A stretch of 64,000 bases of DNA from Takakia lepidozioides (Eukaryota; Streptophyta; Takakiopsida; Takakiales; Takakiaceae): NCBI GenBank assembly GCA_030704615.1, contig CM060734.1, forward strand, positions 53,770,042 through 53,834,041, read 5' to 3'. The position numbers were made by a program, and so were the translations under genes. Below, piece after piece: positions 1 through 12,600 of this stretch (its first letter is position 1; the number at the start of each line of letters is the position of its first letter). A model generated the notes under the pieces. It was not told where the DNA came from. It worked only from the letters and a program-made list of their open reading frames with translations, and searched no databases.

Positions 1-820
1 TGCTTGTTTTTTGCTGGGCTTTTTGAGGCATGGATGTTTTGACCTTGTGGCCGTTCTGGTGCTATTAGAATCAAGAACTCTGTTAAATAGTGCACTACTG
101 ACTATCCCTTCTGCGGCTCCATAAGTTTCAGTAACTTTAGACTCCAAAGTGTTGTCTGGCCAACCACCTGCCCCAACTCGGTATGTTTCCTAACACCATT
201 CACATATGGTAGAGGGGTGTTACTGACACATGTCTCTCTGATGTACACACAGGCATAATCAAGGGGCACAGCGGGGTACCCGTAACCCACCACGTCAGCA
301 CCTTGAAGAGCAACAATTAACCCTACTCAAACTTTCTTGCATTTGGAGTTCACATCCAACAGCCGAACCTCGTCACCCACCCTGAACTGTGATCCCAACT
401 CCACACAAAAAAGAACATGATGTGAAAACCCATGACCTGCACACGACTAGGACACTCAACATTTTCGAATTAAAGAGAGCCCCCAGGTTGGAAAAAATAA
501 AACACACAAGACAAGGCCCTGGACTTACTCCATTTGCTCGAGAGGTTGCGAGACCTCTTTTGGGGGGCTACTCGCGGGATCGACACTCTTGCCCCTGGTC
601 TGTACCGGCTTGTCGACAATATCACCTTTGTTTGTCATAAGTTCCTGTATCACAGACCAGAGAACAACCAGGAAAGCAATGAGCAAACAGGAACAGTGAA
701 GAAAAAACAAAATCCAAGTATGAATCAAACAAAAAAAACCAACATGAAAACCTGCAAAGAAAACCTAGCATTAATCAAGCAACCGAGGAGAAGCATCCAA
801 GAAAGCAATGCAATGAATGA
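1..820. other. no gene recognised
   Basis: Only short open frames are present. A minus-strand frame at 525-728 encodes a hydrophobic stretch, but it has no recognisable relatives and begins with sequence that recurs near 2040-2090 (a run reading GTTTGATTCATACTTG on the minus strand), so it is probably repeated intron or transposon material belonging to the element described at 0.8-3.2 kb. Confidence 0.4.
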
Positions 821-822
821 AA

Positions 823-2088
823 TCACAAAACTTGTAGCCTCTGGAGCACTGTCAGAATGTTTGTACCTTCACAGTAGTAGTGTTGTATGGTTGTTGTCCG
901 AAAACAAGCTGAGACTCCAAAAACTTGGGAATACTGACAGCTTTTGATGCCTTCCACAAGAAAGGCCACAACACCTCTGTTAGATACTTCATCAGTTGGT
1001 GAATCTGGTTGCACTTTCCATGGCTCTGGAAAAATCCCACTGAAGGGAGGATTGTTTGCCGCCTTTCTTGGTGTGTCGTCAACAAGAACAGTGTCCTCAT
1101 AAGTCCATTCTGGCCAGTCTGCCCACACTCTAGACAAGTTCTTGAAATATAATGGCTTTGAATCAGACCCCTTACGGCATGGGAGGACTGGATCCTCGTC
1201 ACAGTGAAGGGCATCCCACTAGAAAACAAGCTTAGTATGGGCTGCAAAAATATAGTCCACCATTGGGAAGAAATTGCGAGCTTGGCAACAAGACCACACC
1301 GCCACCTCAAAGTGTTCAAAATATTTTTGCAAAAAGTCATAACAGCGTGGTCTCAAAACTACCATCTTCTTGCCACACATCTTCCCCATAAAACCTTTGG
1401 GAAGGGATGCGGGCCCATTAGCAGAATGAAAAGATTCACATAACATACCATTTAAGTACATAATTAGTAAATGTTTCCTCGCTGGTTCAGGAAGTAAACT
1501 GTCATTTGGCTTCAACATGTGAGTGGGAGAAATTAAAGCAACCTGCTTGTTTGTTTTGTCCCCGTCTGCATCTTCCTCCCCATTTAAACTCCCACATACC
1601 TGCATACCAGAATCCGGTGTGTCAGGCGGCTCTGTCACCAATATTGCCCCCTGGACTGCTACTGCCTTTGTACGTGGCAAGGGCTGAATTTCCACGTGCA
1701 CCTCACAGCTCGCCTTCCCTGTATCCTGCTGCTACTCGGTCAAATTCAAACGATCATCAGTGACATGAAGACATAAGGGCTTAGACTGAGCACCAGTTAT
1801 CGTCTGAAATTGGGATTCCAAACATTTTGATTCTGTCACAGCAGACGCATCCATCGTAGATGTCACTGGTCCTGGGCCTGGTAGATTAATCCCTAATCTG
1901 GCCACAATGGCTTTCTGGTACTCAATCATGCTCTGCATCTGTAATTTTAAGTCTGCCATGTCACGTCCACCAGTTTGTCCAAGCCATCCATCCTGCCAAC
2001 TACTGTAGAATATGCGAGACTTCTCTCCTGCCAATCCATGAAAACTTGCCCAAGTATGAATCAAACAAAAAGAACCTAGCATGAACAA
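823..2088 (-). pseudogene. FCP1-like (NLI-interacting-factor type) phosphatase domain, broken
   Basis: On the minus strand one continuous frame runs from about 2088 down to about 860 with two in-frame TAG codons (1732-1734 and 1219-1221). The first part holds a charged helix-like segment (MADLKLQMQSMIEYQKAIV). The second part follows the FCP1/SCP phosphatase fold: a nucleophile-strand equivalent (LLIMYLNGML), then VVLRP, then EVAVWS, and after the TAG the segments YEDTVLVDD and NPPFSGIFPEPW, which match the conserved DD and NPPN-like end of the domain. Members of the family use an Asp-x-Asp or Asp-x-Asn nucleophile; here the first Asp is Tyr, so even without the stop codons the copy looks catalytically dead. 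The TAG at 1219 sits inside what is normally a KLLFVWD-like stretch, so it is a premature stop and not a splice artefact. Its close, same-strand position after the transposase-like exon suggests both may belong to one mobile unit; that is inference. Confidence 0.55.
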
Positions 2089-2386
2089 CGATTGGAAAGA
2101 AAACCCAGGCCAAAAGCCTTGAAAAAAACCCTAGCAACCTATGATGAAGCAACCACTCTAGCAAACGTGGAAAATACACTTACCCGCTTGTCGCTCCCAG
2201 CTGACAACCGCGACACTGAACCCTTTTGAAATGTAGGAGGGCACCCTGATAGGGTTTCTTGCAAATTAATTAATCCATGTCACAAACAAACCCATGCCAC
2301 AAGTCAGTAAGCAATGTGAGGGCTGACTATATACACATAGCAATTCAATGAGGAACAAAATACAGAGTCGTGATGATGCCACTTAC

Positions 2387-3220
2387 CAAGTGTGCCTCCA
2401 CCATTGTCTTCCCACCACGGCCAATCTTGGTAGGATTCTGAATTGCACCATTTGCCTTCTTCATGTTGCCCGACACTTTGTGGAACACCTCTGTCTGCCA
2501 GTAACTTACAAGCTTGTTCCATACCTCGTCGAATACAGTTATGGGTTTCCCCTTACCACCCAACCACGCAGTGTGTGCTTTATAACGCTGGCTCTTCATT
2601 ATTCTGCCAATTGTTTGTTTTAGGTGGAAGTCTTTTAACTTGTGTGGCGTATATGAAAATAGCTTAGCCAGGTGATCTCTGATTTCGTATACAAGTTCAT
2701 CAGGTTGGTTGTTGATGGCAAGGGAACAATCTAGCTTGCAATAAGCCTGTCCTTTAAGGGCAGCGTGCCATACATTCCGGGTCTGACCATACAGGGCTCC
2801 TTTGAGGTTCGTCACAATCACCGTGGGAGGAAGACTTGCAGCTATTTTCTCTTCCTTCACCTTGGCAGCTTCAATTTTGGCTGAGCTATTAGCCCTCCTT
2901 AAAGCATTGGTTCTATCATTCTTTGCAACGGCACCCTCCCCTCCTTCAGAGACCTCCGTGCGCACAGGAGAATTCACAGCAGGATCCTGCCAAGTAGGGA
3001 CTGGTGGCCATGGCTGTTGGCCAGAAGGCCGAGAATCGTACTGGCCATACTGTCCATAAGCAGGAGGATATTCTGGTGGCCTGCCACCCCCATAGCTATT
3101 AGGGGGTGGCAAATATGGTGGAGGATGATACTGACCATACTGCCCATATGGAGGAGCACTACCATATTGACCCTGACCATACTGCTGCCCTGCCCCGTGG
3201 GATTGTTCGTGTGACGGTAC
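2387..3220 (-). CDS. plant transposase-type protein (Transposase_24/Ptta-like), partial
   Basis: The minus-strand frame starts in a low-complexity Gly/Tyr/Pro/Gln region (YGQYGQY repeats, roughly the first 80 residues), passes a Lys/Glu-rich helix (AKIEAAKVKEEKIAA) and ends with an aromatic segment around VWNKLVSYWQTEVFHKVS followed by KKAN and GRGGK. This resembles the W..LV.YW......S..N block of the plant Transposase_24 (Ptta, En/Spm-associated) family. The exon ends at a canonical donor (GTAAGT on the minus strand, 2386-2381). The true amino end is open upstream; I see no ATG that must be used. I cannot define terminal inverted repeats. Family membership rests on this one block and could be wrong. 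Confidence 0.5.
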
Positions 3221-3244
3221 GTCTGGGCGTTGATTGTCCCGTAG

Positions 3245-3525
3245 TTAGCACATAAAGGCTATGAAGGCACATAAAGGCCCTTATATACCCTGATTAGATA
3301 TATCCTTCATTTTAACATATACCCTTCAGGAAAGTAGGGTATATTGAGGGTCTTGATGCAGGTAAATATAAGGATAAGGGTATATCATAAAAATACACCC
3401 TGATATAAGGGTATATATCCGGGTACCTAAACTTGCCACACCAGGGTATATATATATCAATATACCCTGATATACCCAGCGGGTATATCAGGGTAATTCA
3501 TATGCCCGCCCAACACTGGTAATCC
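3245..3525. repeat. AT-rich GGGTATAT repeat block
   Basis: About 280 bases built from degenerate copies of GGGTATAT/ATATACCC in both orientations, closing with GCCCGCCCAACACTGGT. A similar closing word (CCGCCCAACACTTG or CCGTACAACACTGG, followed by GTTAGTACC) flanks the block at 62.65-63.34 kb, so both may be members of one repeat family. Confidence 0.5.
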
Positions 3526-4513
3526 CCTCCACTGGGAGGCTTATACCCTACACGTATATTACTATTCTTATGACAAATATTTTGAGAGAGAGATGCTGAC
3601 TCAACCCTTGGCGATATGTTCATCCATAAGCTACAGAATTCATCCCAAATTCTCGCACCTCACCTGCAGGATCATTCATCCAGTATGCGAGGCCTTACAT
3701 GCCGGCATGCTGCCACGTGGCCTCCGTGGATTCCCTGTGAGTCGAGATCAAATATAAATATAAGCGGGAGCGCCTCGAAGGAAGGGCAGCAGCAACTTGT
3801 CTTGGTGACCCATTCAACTTTTGGCCACTTGCTACCTAACGGTTGGTCAAACCCATTGCCCAGATTACCTTACATTTCAGTCACGTGGAAGCTCTTGAGG
3901 GTACTCTCTAACCTTTGTTCAGCAATTTCCTGCGAGCAATGTTGAAAATGTGATTATGCACCTTAGGACCAATGTATCCGTCCATCTATCGTACATCCAT
4001 TAGAAAGCGCATCCATCCACAGCTGCCTGCCTATAACAAGCGGAGTGTGAATGGAGCGCCAAGTTATCCCCGCGTCTTCATCTTCTTCCTCTCTCTTCGT
4101 CGCTGCGTGCAAGGCCGGGGACACATCAACACATCTGCGTACGATCTAGTACCTAAGACTGCCAGTTCCAGATTCCTCAAGTGATTTTCTGTCGTATCTT
4201 AGCTGTGGTCCTCATGGACATTCTAGATCGAGAAAAATGAGAGAAGTACAGCTAATTGAACTGCAATTCTTGGTCTTGAATGAGGTAGTAGGGAAAGCTT
4301 CAGTAAAGAGGAGTTAAGATACAGGAGTTCCATGGCACCGTGGCCCTCGCCTTGCTCCCTCTTTGTCCTGACTAGAAATGCCGACCGTTTCTTCAGCGCA
4401 TGCAGTGACCGCCTTAGGACGTATTTACGTGTACGGAGATTACTGGTCAGAACGAGGTTAGATGAGCTACTTGGCTCGGTAGGGAAGTCAGGAAGCGGCG
4501 GATTCGTAGTCAA

Positions 4514-4520
4514 TATAAAA
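4514..4520 (+). promoter_or_regulatory. candidate TATA box for the CYP78A gene
   Basis: TATAAAA lies 88 bases before the ATG at 4602 and about 200 bases before the ATG at 4713. If used, transcription would begin near 4545, downstream of the first ATG of the open frame (4332), which argues for one of the internal start codons. Position is seen; function is inferred. Confidence 0.45.
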
Positions 4521-4712
4521 GCCGGTGCAGCAATTTTAGGCACATTAGGTGTAGCTTTGATAGTAACGAGTGCTGTATACATTGGAGTGTTCTGCCAAGA
4601 AATGTTAGAGATGCAGTGGATTGAGCTCCAAATCCGCGATCTTAGGACCAGTCACAGAATAAGATTGAGAGGAGAAATCAGCAGTAAGGCCAGAGATGAT
4701 GGTCTGGTGCCG

Positions 4713-6662
4713 ATGCGGATTCGAGAGGGGAGACTGGGTAACGGAGACCATTTCACTTTGTTACTGTTCGCAAATATAGTCCTGATCTTTGTGAGCTGCA
4801 TGGCTATCGTGGTTGTTTGGCTAGGAGAAGGGGGTTCTGCGTGGAGCGTCTCACGTATTTGCGCCAAACTAAGAATTCATACGCCAAAAGGGCCACGGGG
4901 ATGGCCAGTGCTTGGTAGCTGGATGGAGATGCGAAGCAATATCCCGCACAGGAAGCTGGCAACGCTGGCTAGGCAGCACGGAACCTCTACACATAGGTTG
5001 ATGTCTCTGAGTGTTGGATGCACACGCATCGTAGTGACCTCAGATCCCACCATAGCTAAGGACATTCTCCGAAGTGCAGCGTTTGCTGAGCGGCCACTAA
5101 AACAAGCAGCAATGCATCTCCATTTTTCTCGGGCAATGGGATTTGCGGTCCAAGGACCCTACTGGCTGCGCCTGCGGCAGATAGCGTCTTCTCATCTGTT
5201 CTCTCCCAAGCAAATAACTGTCCACCATGTTGCTCTCCAGCGCGAAACCTCACGCATGCTTCTGTCCGTTGCTCAAGCCTGCGACCTACATCACACACTG
5301 GCTACGGATTCTACTGTAATCGCTCGAAATGAGATTTGTCTGCGGCCATACCTGCAGCGTGCAGCTGTTAACAACATTATGAGCCTTGTTTTTGGGAGGC
5401 ACTATGAATTTGATAAATCCTGTAAAGAAGCGGAGGAGTTGGAGGCCATGATTCGCGAAGGGTTTGAGGTGCTAGGTGCCTTTAACTGGGCCGACCACTT
5501 GCCTGTTTTGTGCCATCTTCAATTCCTCCCCTTCTCCATGCGCTGCACAAAGTTGATGGTGAAGGTGGAATCTTTTGTACTATCGAGAATCAATGAACAT
5601 CGTTGCCGCGACCGCAGTTCAAATACTGCTAAGCCAGCTCCTGACTTTGTGGACGTGCTACTCTCACTTGACGACGAATACAAGCTATCTGATTCAGACA
5701 TGACCTCAGTACTTTGGGTAAATCTTCATTATTTTCTGTTATCTATTTATGTGTGTGTGTCGAACCTTCGTCTCTGTCTGCATTTCAATCCAACGCATGC
5801 ATAGAGCATATATCCACATGTTACAAAACGAACTGAATCTATGTGACTCAATGAATAGTAGAATCATCGTAGAGAGAGCGACTCGGACCATTATGGTTGT
5901 AGCACGTAACATTTTGCAGTCTACGGTTTCGAATACTGTAGCAATATATGTCTGTACTGCCAGTGATGGTGCCAACACATTTCATGTTTAAACATCAGAA
6001 AGCTGATGCAGTGTACGTGAGACTGTAATGTCCAGGAGATGTTATTTAGGGGCACAGACACCATAGCTGTTCTCACAGAGTGGGCCCTTGCCGAGGTGAT
6101 TTTACGTCCGGAGATACAGAAGAGGATCCAGGAAGAATTAGATGAGGTGGTGGGAATGGACCGAATAGTGGAGGTCAAAGATATTGCACGATTGCCATAC
6201 CTCCAAGCTTTTCTAACAGAAACCTTACGTTGCCATCCACCCGGACCTCTACTTTCCTGGGCACGCCTGGCGACTGAGAATGTGAAGCTGGGAGGATACG
6301 ATATTCCCAAGGGCACCACCGCCATGGTCAATATGTGGGCCATCACTCATGACCCTTCTATATGGAGGGATCCTGATGTATTCAATCCCTCTCGGTTTCT
6401 GGAGAAGGAGGGAGGTTTATATATTGACGTTAGGGGGGCAGATTTGCGCTTGGCTCCCTTTGGTTCGGGAAGGCGCGTATGTCCTGGTCGAGCTTTAGGC
6501 ATAGCCACTTCAGAGCTCTGGCTAGCTCGGTTGCTCCACCACTTTTCATGGTCAGCAGCACCTGACCATCCCGTGGATCTTACAGAAGACCTCAAGCTGT
6601 CGTGTGAAATGGCTTCTCCTTTGCACGCAACTCCCACCCGTCGACTCTGGAGTCCGATTTGA
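4713..6662 (+). CDS. CYP78A: cytochrome P450, CYP78A family
   Basis: Two exons, 4713-5717 and 6036-6662, joined by a GTAAAT...CCAG intron between Trp and Glu-Met. An intron at this point, just before the I-helix motif, is typical of CYP78A. Visible motifs: a membrane anchor (about residues 15-36), a proline-rich hinge (PKGPRGWP), the I-helix FRGTDT, the K-helix ETLR, the FNPSRF segment, and the heme loop [14 protein letters not shown] with its Cys ligand. CYP78A enzymes are ER-anchored monooxygenases that control organ growth (KLUH type); the substrate is unsettled. The open frame extends upstream to an ATG at 4332, but that would add 127 residues (671 in all) before the anchor. The ATG at 4713 gives about 544 residues with the anchor at the usual place and lies downstream of a TATA box; 4602 is the alternative. 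No stop or frame break is seen, so the gene looks functional. It converges with the PPR-CBS gene. Confidence 0.88.
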
Positions 6663-7760
6663 AGTCCAACGGGAGCCATTCGCAGGGAAAAGAGTACGTT
6701 ATGGTTTCGTTGAACTGTTTCTGTGGACGTCATACCATTGTACATCATACTAGATTGCGGTCAATTGTTCGATTGTACACTAAGTACAAGTTTCCTGTTT
6801 AAAAAGAGAAGGTTCTGTTCCACACTCTTGTGGTAGTCCATGTAAAGCTCACATACTTTAATGTGTATCGAGTTATTAGAATGACTGCAGACACCTTATA
6901 GCGATCTCTGTGATAAATTGAATTCTTTAAAATACAGCTTTCACTTGTTCATTCCACTTGTTCACTCCACTTTTTCAGTTGTAGTTGTAGTTCTACTTGC
7001 TCCTTGTAGTTAGTCACCGGACCCTCTGATCAGGAGTAAATATTTGTCGTTTCAAAAACGGTCAACCTGCCAAACCGACAACAAGGAAGGTTTCACTACT
7101 TCTAGACTGACAGTAACATTCAGTTTACCCCACCTCCAACTGGATCATGTGATCAACTTCATCAATAATCGTGAGTTCAAAGCTCCATCGCTGGTATGTT
7201 CTGCTTAAATTTGGAATCAAGAAAGATAAGCAAGTATGTTTGTGACGTGCACAATATCTGAATCACAGCATTTCTTACCTACACATTTTGTTGTTGGTTT
7301 CACAGGCTGTTCATAGTGAAGTTTGAAAGTGAGCACAATAAACTTTCATGTATTGAATGAATGAATGAATGCCTTCAAGGTCGAACTATTCGAACAACAA
7401 TTACTGGTTGGAAAGTCCACAAGGACTGGGGAAGAAGCCGTGCTAGTGCTAGTTGCAATGCTGACTTTTGCCAGTATAGCAAGCCTCAATGGAAGAGCAT
7501 AATGCTGAGATTAGTGGTTCATTACCACCGTATCCTGGTGGTGTAAGGAAGGGCAGCTTGCTAAAACATAGAGTGATATTGACTATCAGCTCATGCGGTC
7601 CTGAGGAGGTAGCCTCTTTGTTTGATCCCCAAGTTTTTTCAGATGCCAAAAAGCATACCGGGTCTAGTTTCAAATGTTGTGTCTCGGGTGAGAAATCCCA
7701 GTGCTTGCTCATAAACTCCCTCTTCTTTGTTGGGGAAGTGTGCAGTGCGGCTGCTAATGA
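6663..7760. other. convergent intergenic region
   Basis: AT-rich sequence following the P450 stop codon. The 3' end of the minus-strand PPR-CBS gene must lie here or close by, but I could not identify its last coding exon. A short (GAAT)n run lies near 7354-7368. Confidence 0.3.
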
Positions 7761-7761
7761 C

Positions 7762-8320
7762 TTGCAACAGTTTTGTCTGTGGCTCCAGCAGCATTGTGAT
7801 GGCCTTGGACACAAGACTGGCATTTGTGACTGCTGGTGGAGGAGGCCTCATTATGTCTCGCAGACGTGCACTCATCTGCACCAATCACAACCATGAGAGA
7901 ACACCCTAGATACACCCTCAGCTGTTGTAGTGGTAAAGCAGTCCCTCTGAAGGTAATGAATGTGGGGGCGTGGGGGGGAGCGAGAGAGAATGTACTCATA
8001 AGATGTTGTTTGCCGTAGCCTTGTGGGCACAGACCCTGCGCCCAGTTTGGGCGGAACAAAGGGGACCAGAAACTACCTTTGTGAGGGGCTCACTCCGGTA
8101 GTCTGGCTTACCTTGGTATAGAAAATTAGTTCGGCTTTCCAGATATCCTCTAGGTAGCCCTTCAAGCAAGCATCAATCTGCTGTGTGTGAGCAGCCCAAA
8201 AGTTAGACCCAACAAGCCAGGGCTTTGGGCTCAGCCTCAAGATTTTGAGAGTTGGTGAACAGAGGTGCCGGGACAATGTTCTTGATTGTCCTGAAGAGGG
8301 TCACTCTCTGGTGTGCGCGC

Positions 8321-8358
<38 letters not shown>

Positions 8359-9623
8359 ATGGTTAGTGGTGTGGTCATACCAGGGCTACTACAGATCCCA
8401 TGAGAACTCTAAAGTTAAGCATTTTTTGCCCGGAATAGTACTGGGATGGTGACCTCCGGGGAAGTCCCGCTGCTGCACCCCCACTACTGTATCAGAACTT
8501 TTGTTCCACTCAAACTGGGCGCGGGGTCAATGGCCACAAGGCTACGGCAAAACGTCTTATGAGAGAGAGAGAGAGAGAGATTGTACTCATAAGACGTTGT
8601 TTGCCGTAGCCTTGTGGCCATTGACCCCGCACCCAGTTTGAGCGGGAACAAAAGGGACAGAACCTACCTCTGTCAGGGGCTGACGTTGGTAGTAAGACTT
8701 ACCTCCATATATAGAATTAATCCGGGTTTTCCAGATATCCTCTAGAAATCCCTTCACACAAGCATCAATCTGCTGTGTGTGATTTGCCCAAAAACTAGGC
8801 CTCAGGAGGGCCTGGGCTTTTGGCTCAGCTTCGAGACTTTCAAAGTTGGTAAACAGGGGTACAGGCACAATACCCTTAATAGATTTGAAGAGAGCGTCTC
8901 TTTGGTGAGAGAACCCCGGACAGTGTATCAGAAAATGAATACTGTCTTCAGATTGCCCACACAACGGGCAATTGCACTCTCCCTTTCCTCTCTGCTTCTG
9001 TTTGCTGTTCAAAGGTAGGCTTCCTGCCCTGAGTTTAAATTTCAGTCTAGTGCCGAGAGTGGGTAGACCCTTGGGGTCATCCAAGATGTCCTCCCCCATG
9101 TCACAGACTGGAAACAAGTTCAGGGAAGTTTTCTGCCTAACTTCATTTTCATCAGACAATCTCATGGCAACACACATGGCTGAGGACACTACAGCCTCTA
9201 AGTCAGATTTATCCAGCAGGGTCAAGACTTGCGGATCCAGGTCCAGGTCCTTGAGGATCTCTTCTACTCTCTTCTGCCAGGACTTAGCCTGTTTGACAGG
9301 GCGGTCCTGTTTCCAAGATATAGAGTTGATTAACTTAGGATATCTGGTGTTGGGCATATGTTGCAGCTGACCCCACCATCTGACCTTGAATTCATCTCGT
9401 CGGGAGCTTAAGGACGGAATGCCAAACTCACCCTGAACAGCCACATTGGCTGTTTTGGAGCATGCTGACATACACTCCTTAAGCACCCCCACTTGAATGG
9501 ATTCTAGAGACTTAGCCTGGTTGGAGTTATCAACCCATATAGCAGATCCGTACTCCAAGGCAGGTCTAATAACGCGACAAAGCATGGTTTTCTTAACCTC
9601 AGAGTTGACCCCTCTGCAGTGGA

Positions 9624-9666
<43 letters not shown>

Positions 9667-12600
9667 CTCATAAGACGTTGTTTGCCGTAGCCTTGTGGCC
9701 ATTGAGAGAGAGAGAGAGAGAAAGAGAGAGCGAACCTCTCTGCAGTCTTCAGCATAAACAATGCCGATGCAACAACCTCGCTCGTCCACGATTGGCACCA
9801 CATCTTCTCTAAAGAAACGTAGAGCGACTGAACGTAACACAGCATCCCCTAACACTGGCCTTGCTTGGGCATAAGGCACCATTATGTTTTCAACTTGCTC
9901 AAATGGTGATACCTGAACATGAGACACAAATACCATTAGAGATGGAAAGAGAAACAGTTTTTTTGTGAGTACGTACTGATAAGACGACGTGTGCCACAGC
10001 CTTGTGGTGTATGAGAGAATGTACTAATGAGACGTTGTTGCCATAGCCATTGTGCTCATAGGACTTACCTTGGTATATACAATTTGGTTCAGGCTTTCCA
10101 GATTTCCTCTAGAAAGCCCATCTCAATCTACGCTGCCCAGCAATTAGCCCCCAACAGGGCCAGAGCTTTAGGCTCAGCCTCGAGAATTTGAAAGTTGGTG
10201 AACAGAGGTGCATGGACTATATTCTTCATGGTCCTGAAGGATCTCTCTCTGATGAGAAGAGCCTGGATATTGTATCAGAAAATGGATATTGTCTTCAGGC
10301 CGCCCGCACATTGGGTATTGACAATCTCCCTTTCCTCTCTGCATCGGTTTATTGTTCACAAGTGGACTCCCAGCCCTTTTGGATTTCGGTAAAGTGCCGA
10401 GGGTAGGTAGGCCCTTTAGATCATCCTTAAGGTCCTCACCCGTGTCACAAACTGGAAACAAGTTCAGGGAAGACTTTCTCCTAACTTTGTTTTGTTGACA
10501 CATTCTCCCTGCTTCCGACATGGCCGTAGACACTTCAGCCTTCAAGTCAGCGTCATCTAGGAGGGCCAATTCTTCCTGCCTAATATTCCAATCTCCTCTA
10601 TCTTTTTCGTCGATCACCTTTGGGTATCTTGTATTAGGCATGCGATTCAACTGACTCCACCATCTGAGCTTGAACTCATCATGAGAGCTTAAGGGTGGTA
10701 CGCCAAACTCGCCCCAAAGAGCTGTGTTAGCTGTTCTAGAACAAGCTCACATGCTCTCTTTGAGCACCGAAAGCTGATCGGACATTTAGCATGGTTGGAA
10801 TTGCCATCCCACACGGTAGATGCGTACTCCAAGGTAGGCCTAATGACGTTGCAAAGCATGGTCCTTTCAACTTCAGTATAATCTCTCTGCAGTGGAAAAT
10901 TTAGTGAGACCCAAAGCTGTGTGTTTGGCTGTTGGAACAACTTTCTGTACATGTGCATCCCAGTTACAACTGGAGGAAAACTCAACGCCAAGATATGTGT
11001 AGGAAGGGAGCACAGGGATCTCTTCACTTCCACATGCCCATTTGAGATCCCCTCCTCCCTCCCCATGATCATTGAGGGCCACCAATGCATTTAATAGCAT
11101 TGGCTTCAAAGTACCTCTTTGCACAATCAGTCAACTTCTGAAGATTGGGGTATGCCCTAAGCCCACGAATTCACCCGCAAACATAAGAGCTGGTATGGTG
11201 GCATCACCCACCCAAATCCCTCGCTTTCCACATCTTCAGGGAGCTGATTAGTGAAGACATTGAAGAGCAGTGGGCAGATGGCACAACCTTGAGCTACACC
11301 TTGGTCAATGTCAAATAAGTTCGACTTCTGGCCATTGACCATAACACAACTTTTGGTGTTCACATACAGGTTGTGAACCATCCTCCATATCTTCCCCTGA
11401 CCCCAGAAGGCCACAGACAAAGCCACAGCCCGTCCATGCCATAAGGCTCTTTACATTCAGAAAGTTGACAAAGGTGGGTTTTCCGTCTTTTTTCTTTCCC
11501 TGAATAGTCTGGCTTAGGATAATCATATGGTTGACGCAGCCCCGCCTAAACTTCATGGAAAACACTTCTAGACTCCAAATCAACCTGAAGATGGGTGCTT
11601 ATTATCCTACCAAACAGCTTGCCAGCTGCACTAAGAAGGGTAATGCCATGGTAGGTCCCAGGCTCTTCTGTCGCCTTTCTTACACAGATTGACAATGACA
11701 CCCTCCCTCCAGCAGAAGGGTCTTCTTTTAAGGTTCGTGAGGAGGTCTACCATAGGATCGCCACCATGATTGTTGTGCTATCACACCCACCGGCTTTATA
11801 GCCCTTTAGATATTCAATGAATTCTCAGAAGAACAAATGGGAGTGTTTATTCCTTTGGGATATACTCTCCAGTTCATCAGAGCTATCTTAGATCGCCCTT
11901 TCATTCTTTAGAAAACCACTCACCGCTAGAGTTAGATTTACGGCCAAGAAGGCTGTAATGCGTTTCAAAGGTCTTCATAATCTCAACCATACAAGTCACC
12001 ATTGCACCCTCGTTATTCCTCAAAGCATGTACTTGCTGACCATTTCTCAGCCTGTACAAAAGCTGGGAGGCCAATCAGAGTCTTTTCTCATTACCACCGT
12101 GGTGGCTCAAATTAATGTTAGGATACAACTCTTCCCAATATATTTCTTCTGAGCCTTTAGTAGCTGATTTTCCTATTTTTGCAGCTGGTAATATCTAGAT
12201 CACAGCTCTCTGTCATCTTTGATACTGCAGCAGTCCCTATAAAGCTCCCGTCTCTCGACAATGTTAAGCTTCATCTCATTGGTCCACAAATCCACTGCTC
12301 TTCCACATACAATAAGTTTCCTTCCAATGATTTTTTAAGCCACAGAAGTAGAGCCACAGGAGGAGGGAGAGAGAGATTGTAACATCCAAAGCATTTCCCA
12401 AGAAGATGTACTTGTGTACAATTTCTTGGCAGCCTTGTGATAAGAATGTACTCATGAGACGTTGTTTGCCATAGCCTAGCCTTGGGGGAAGAGAAGGGGA
12501 GAGAGAAAGGGAGATACGTACCCCTCTCCGAAGTATGTAAGGTGAGAAGATATCCTCACAGAAACCTGTCAAAGCCTGCAAACGTACGACAGCCTGCCAC

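Noticed and set aside
1219-1221. TAG at TTGTTTTCTAG as a splice acceptor instead of a stop
   Set aside because: The only possible donor is 47 bases away, and the sequence on both sides belongs to one conserved FCP1 strand, so it is a premature stop.
4332-4712. ATG at 4332 as the start of the P450
   Set aside because: It would add 127 residues before the membrane anchor, and the TATA box at 4514 lies downstream of it.
8366-8482. A functional 5S rRNA gene
   Set aside because: It lacks one base in the C box, has many substitutions, lacks a T-run terminator and continues into a LINE-type tail; a SINE explains all of it.
9736-9912. The 449-codon minus-strand frame 8587-9936 as one real protein
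   Set aside because: It is a chance fusion of a CBS exon, intron microsatellite codons (Ser-Leu repeats) and LINE protein; a splice donor ends the exon at 9736.
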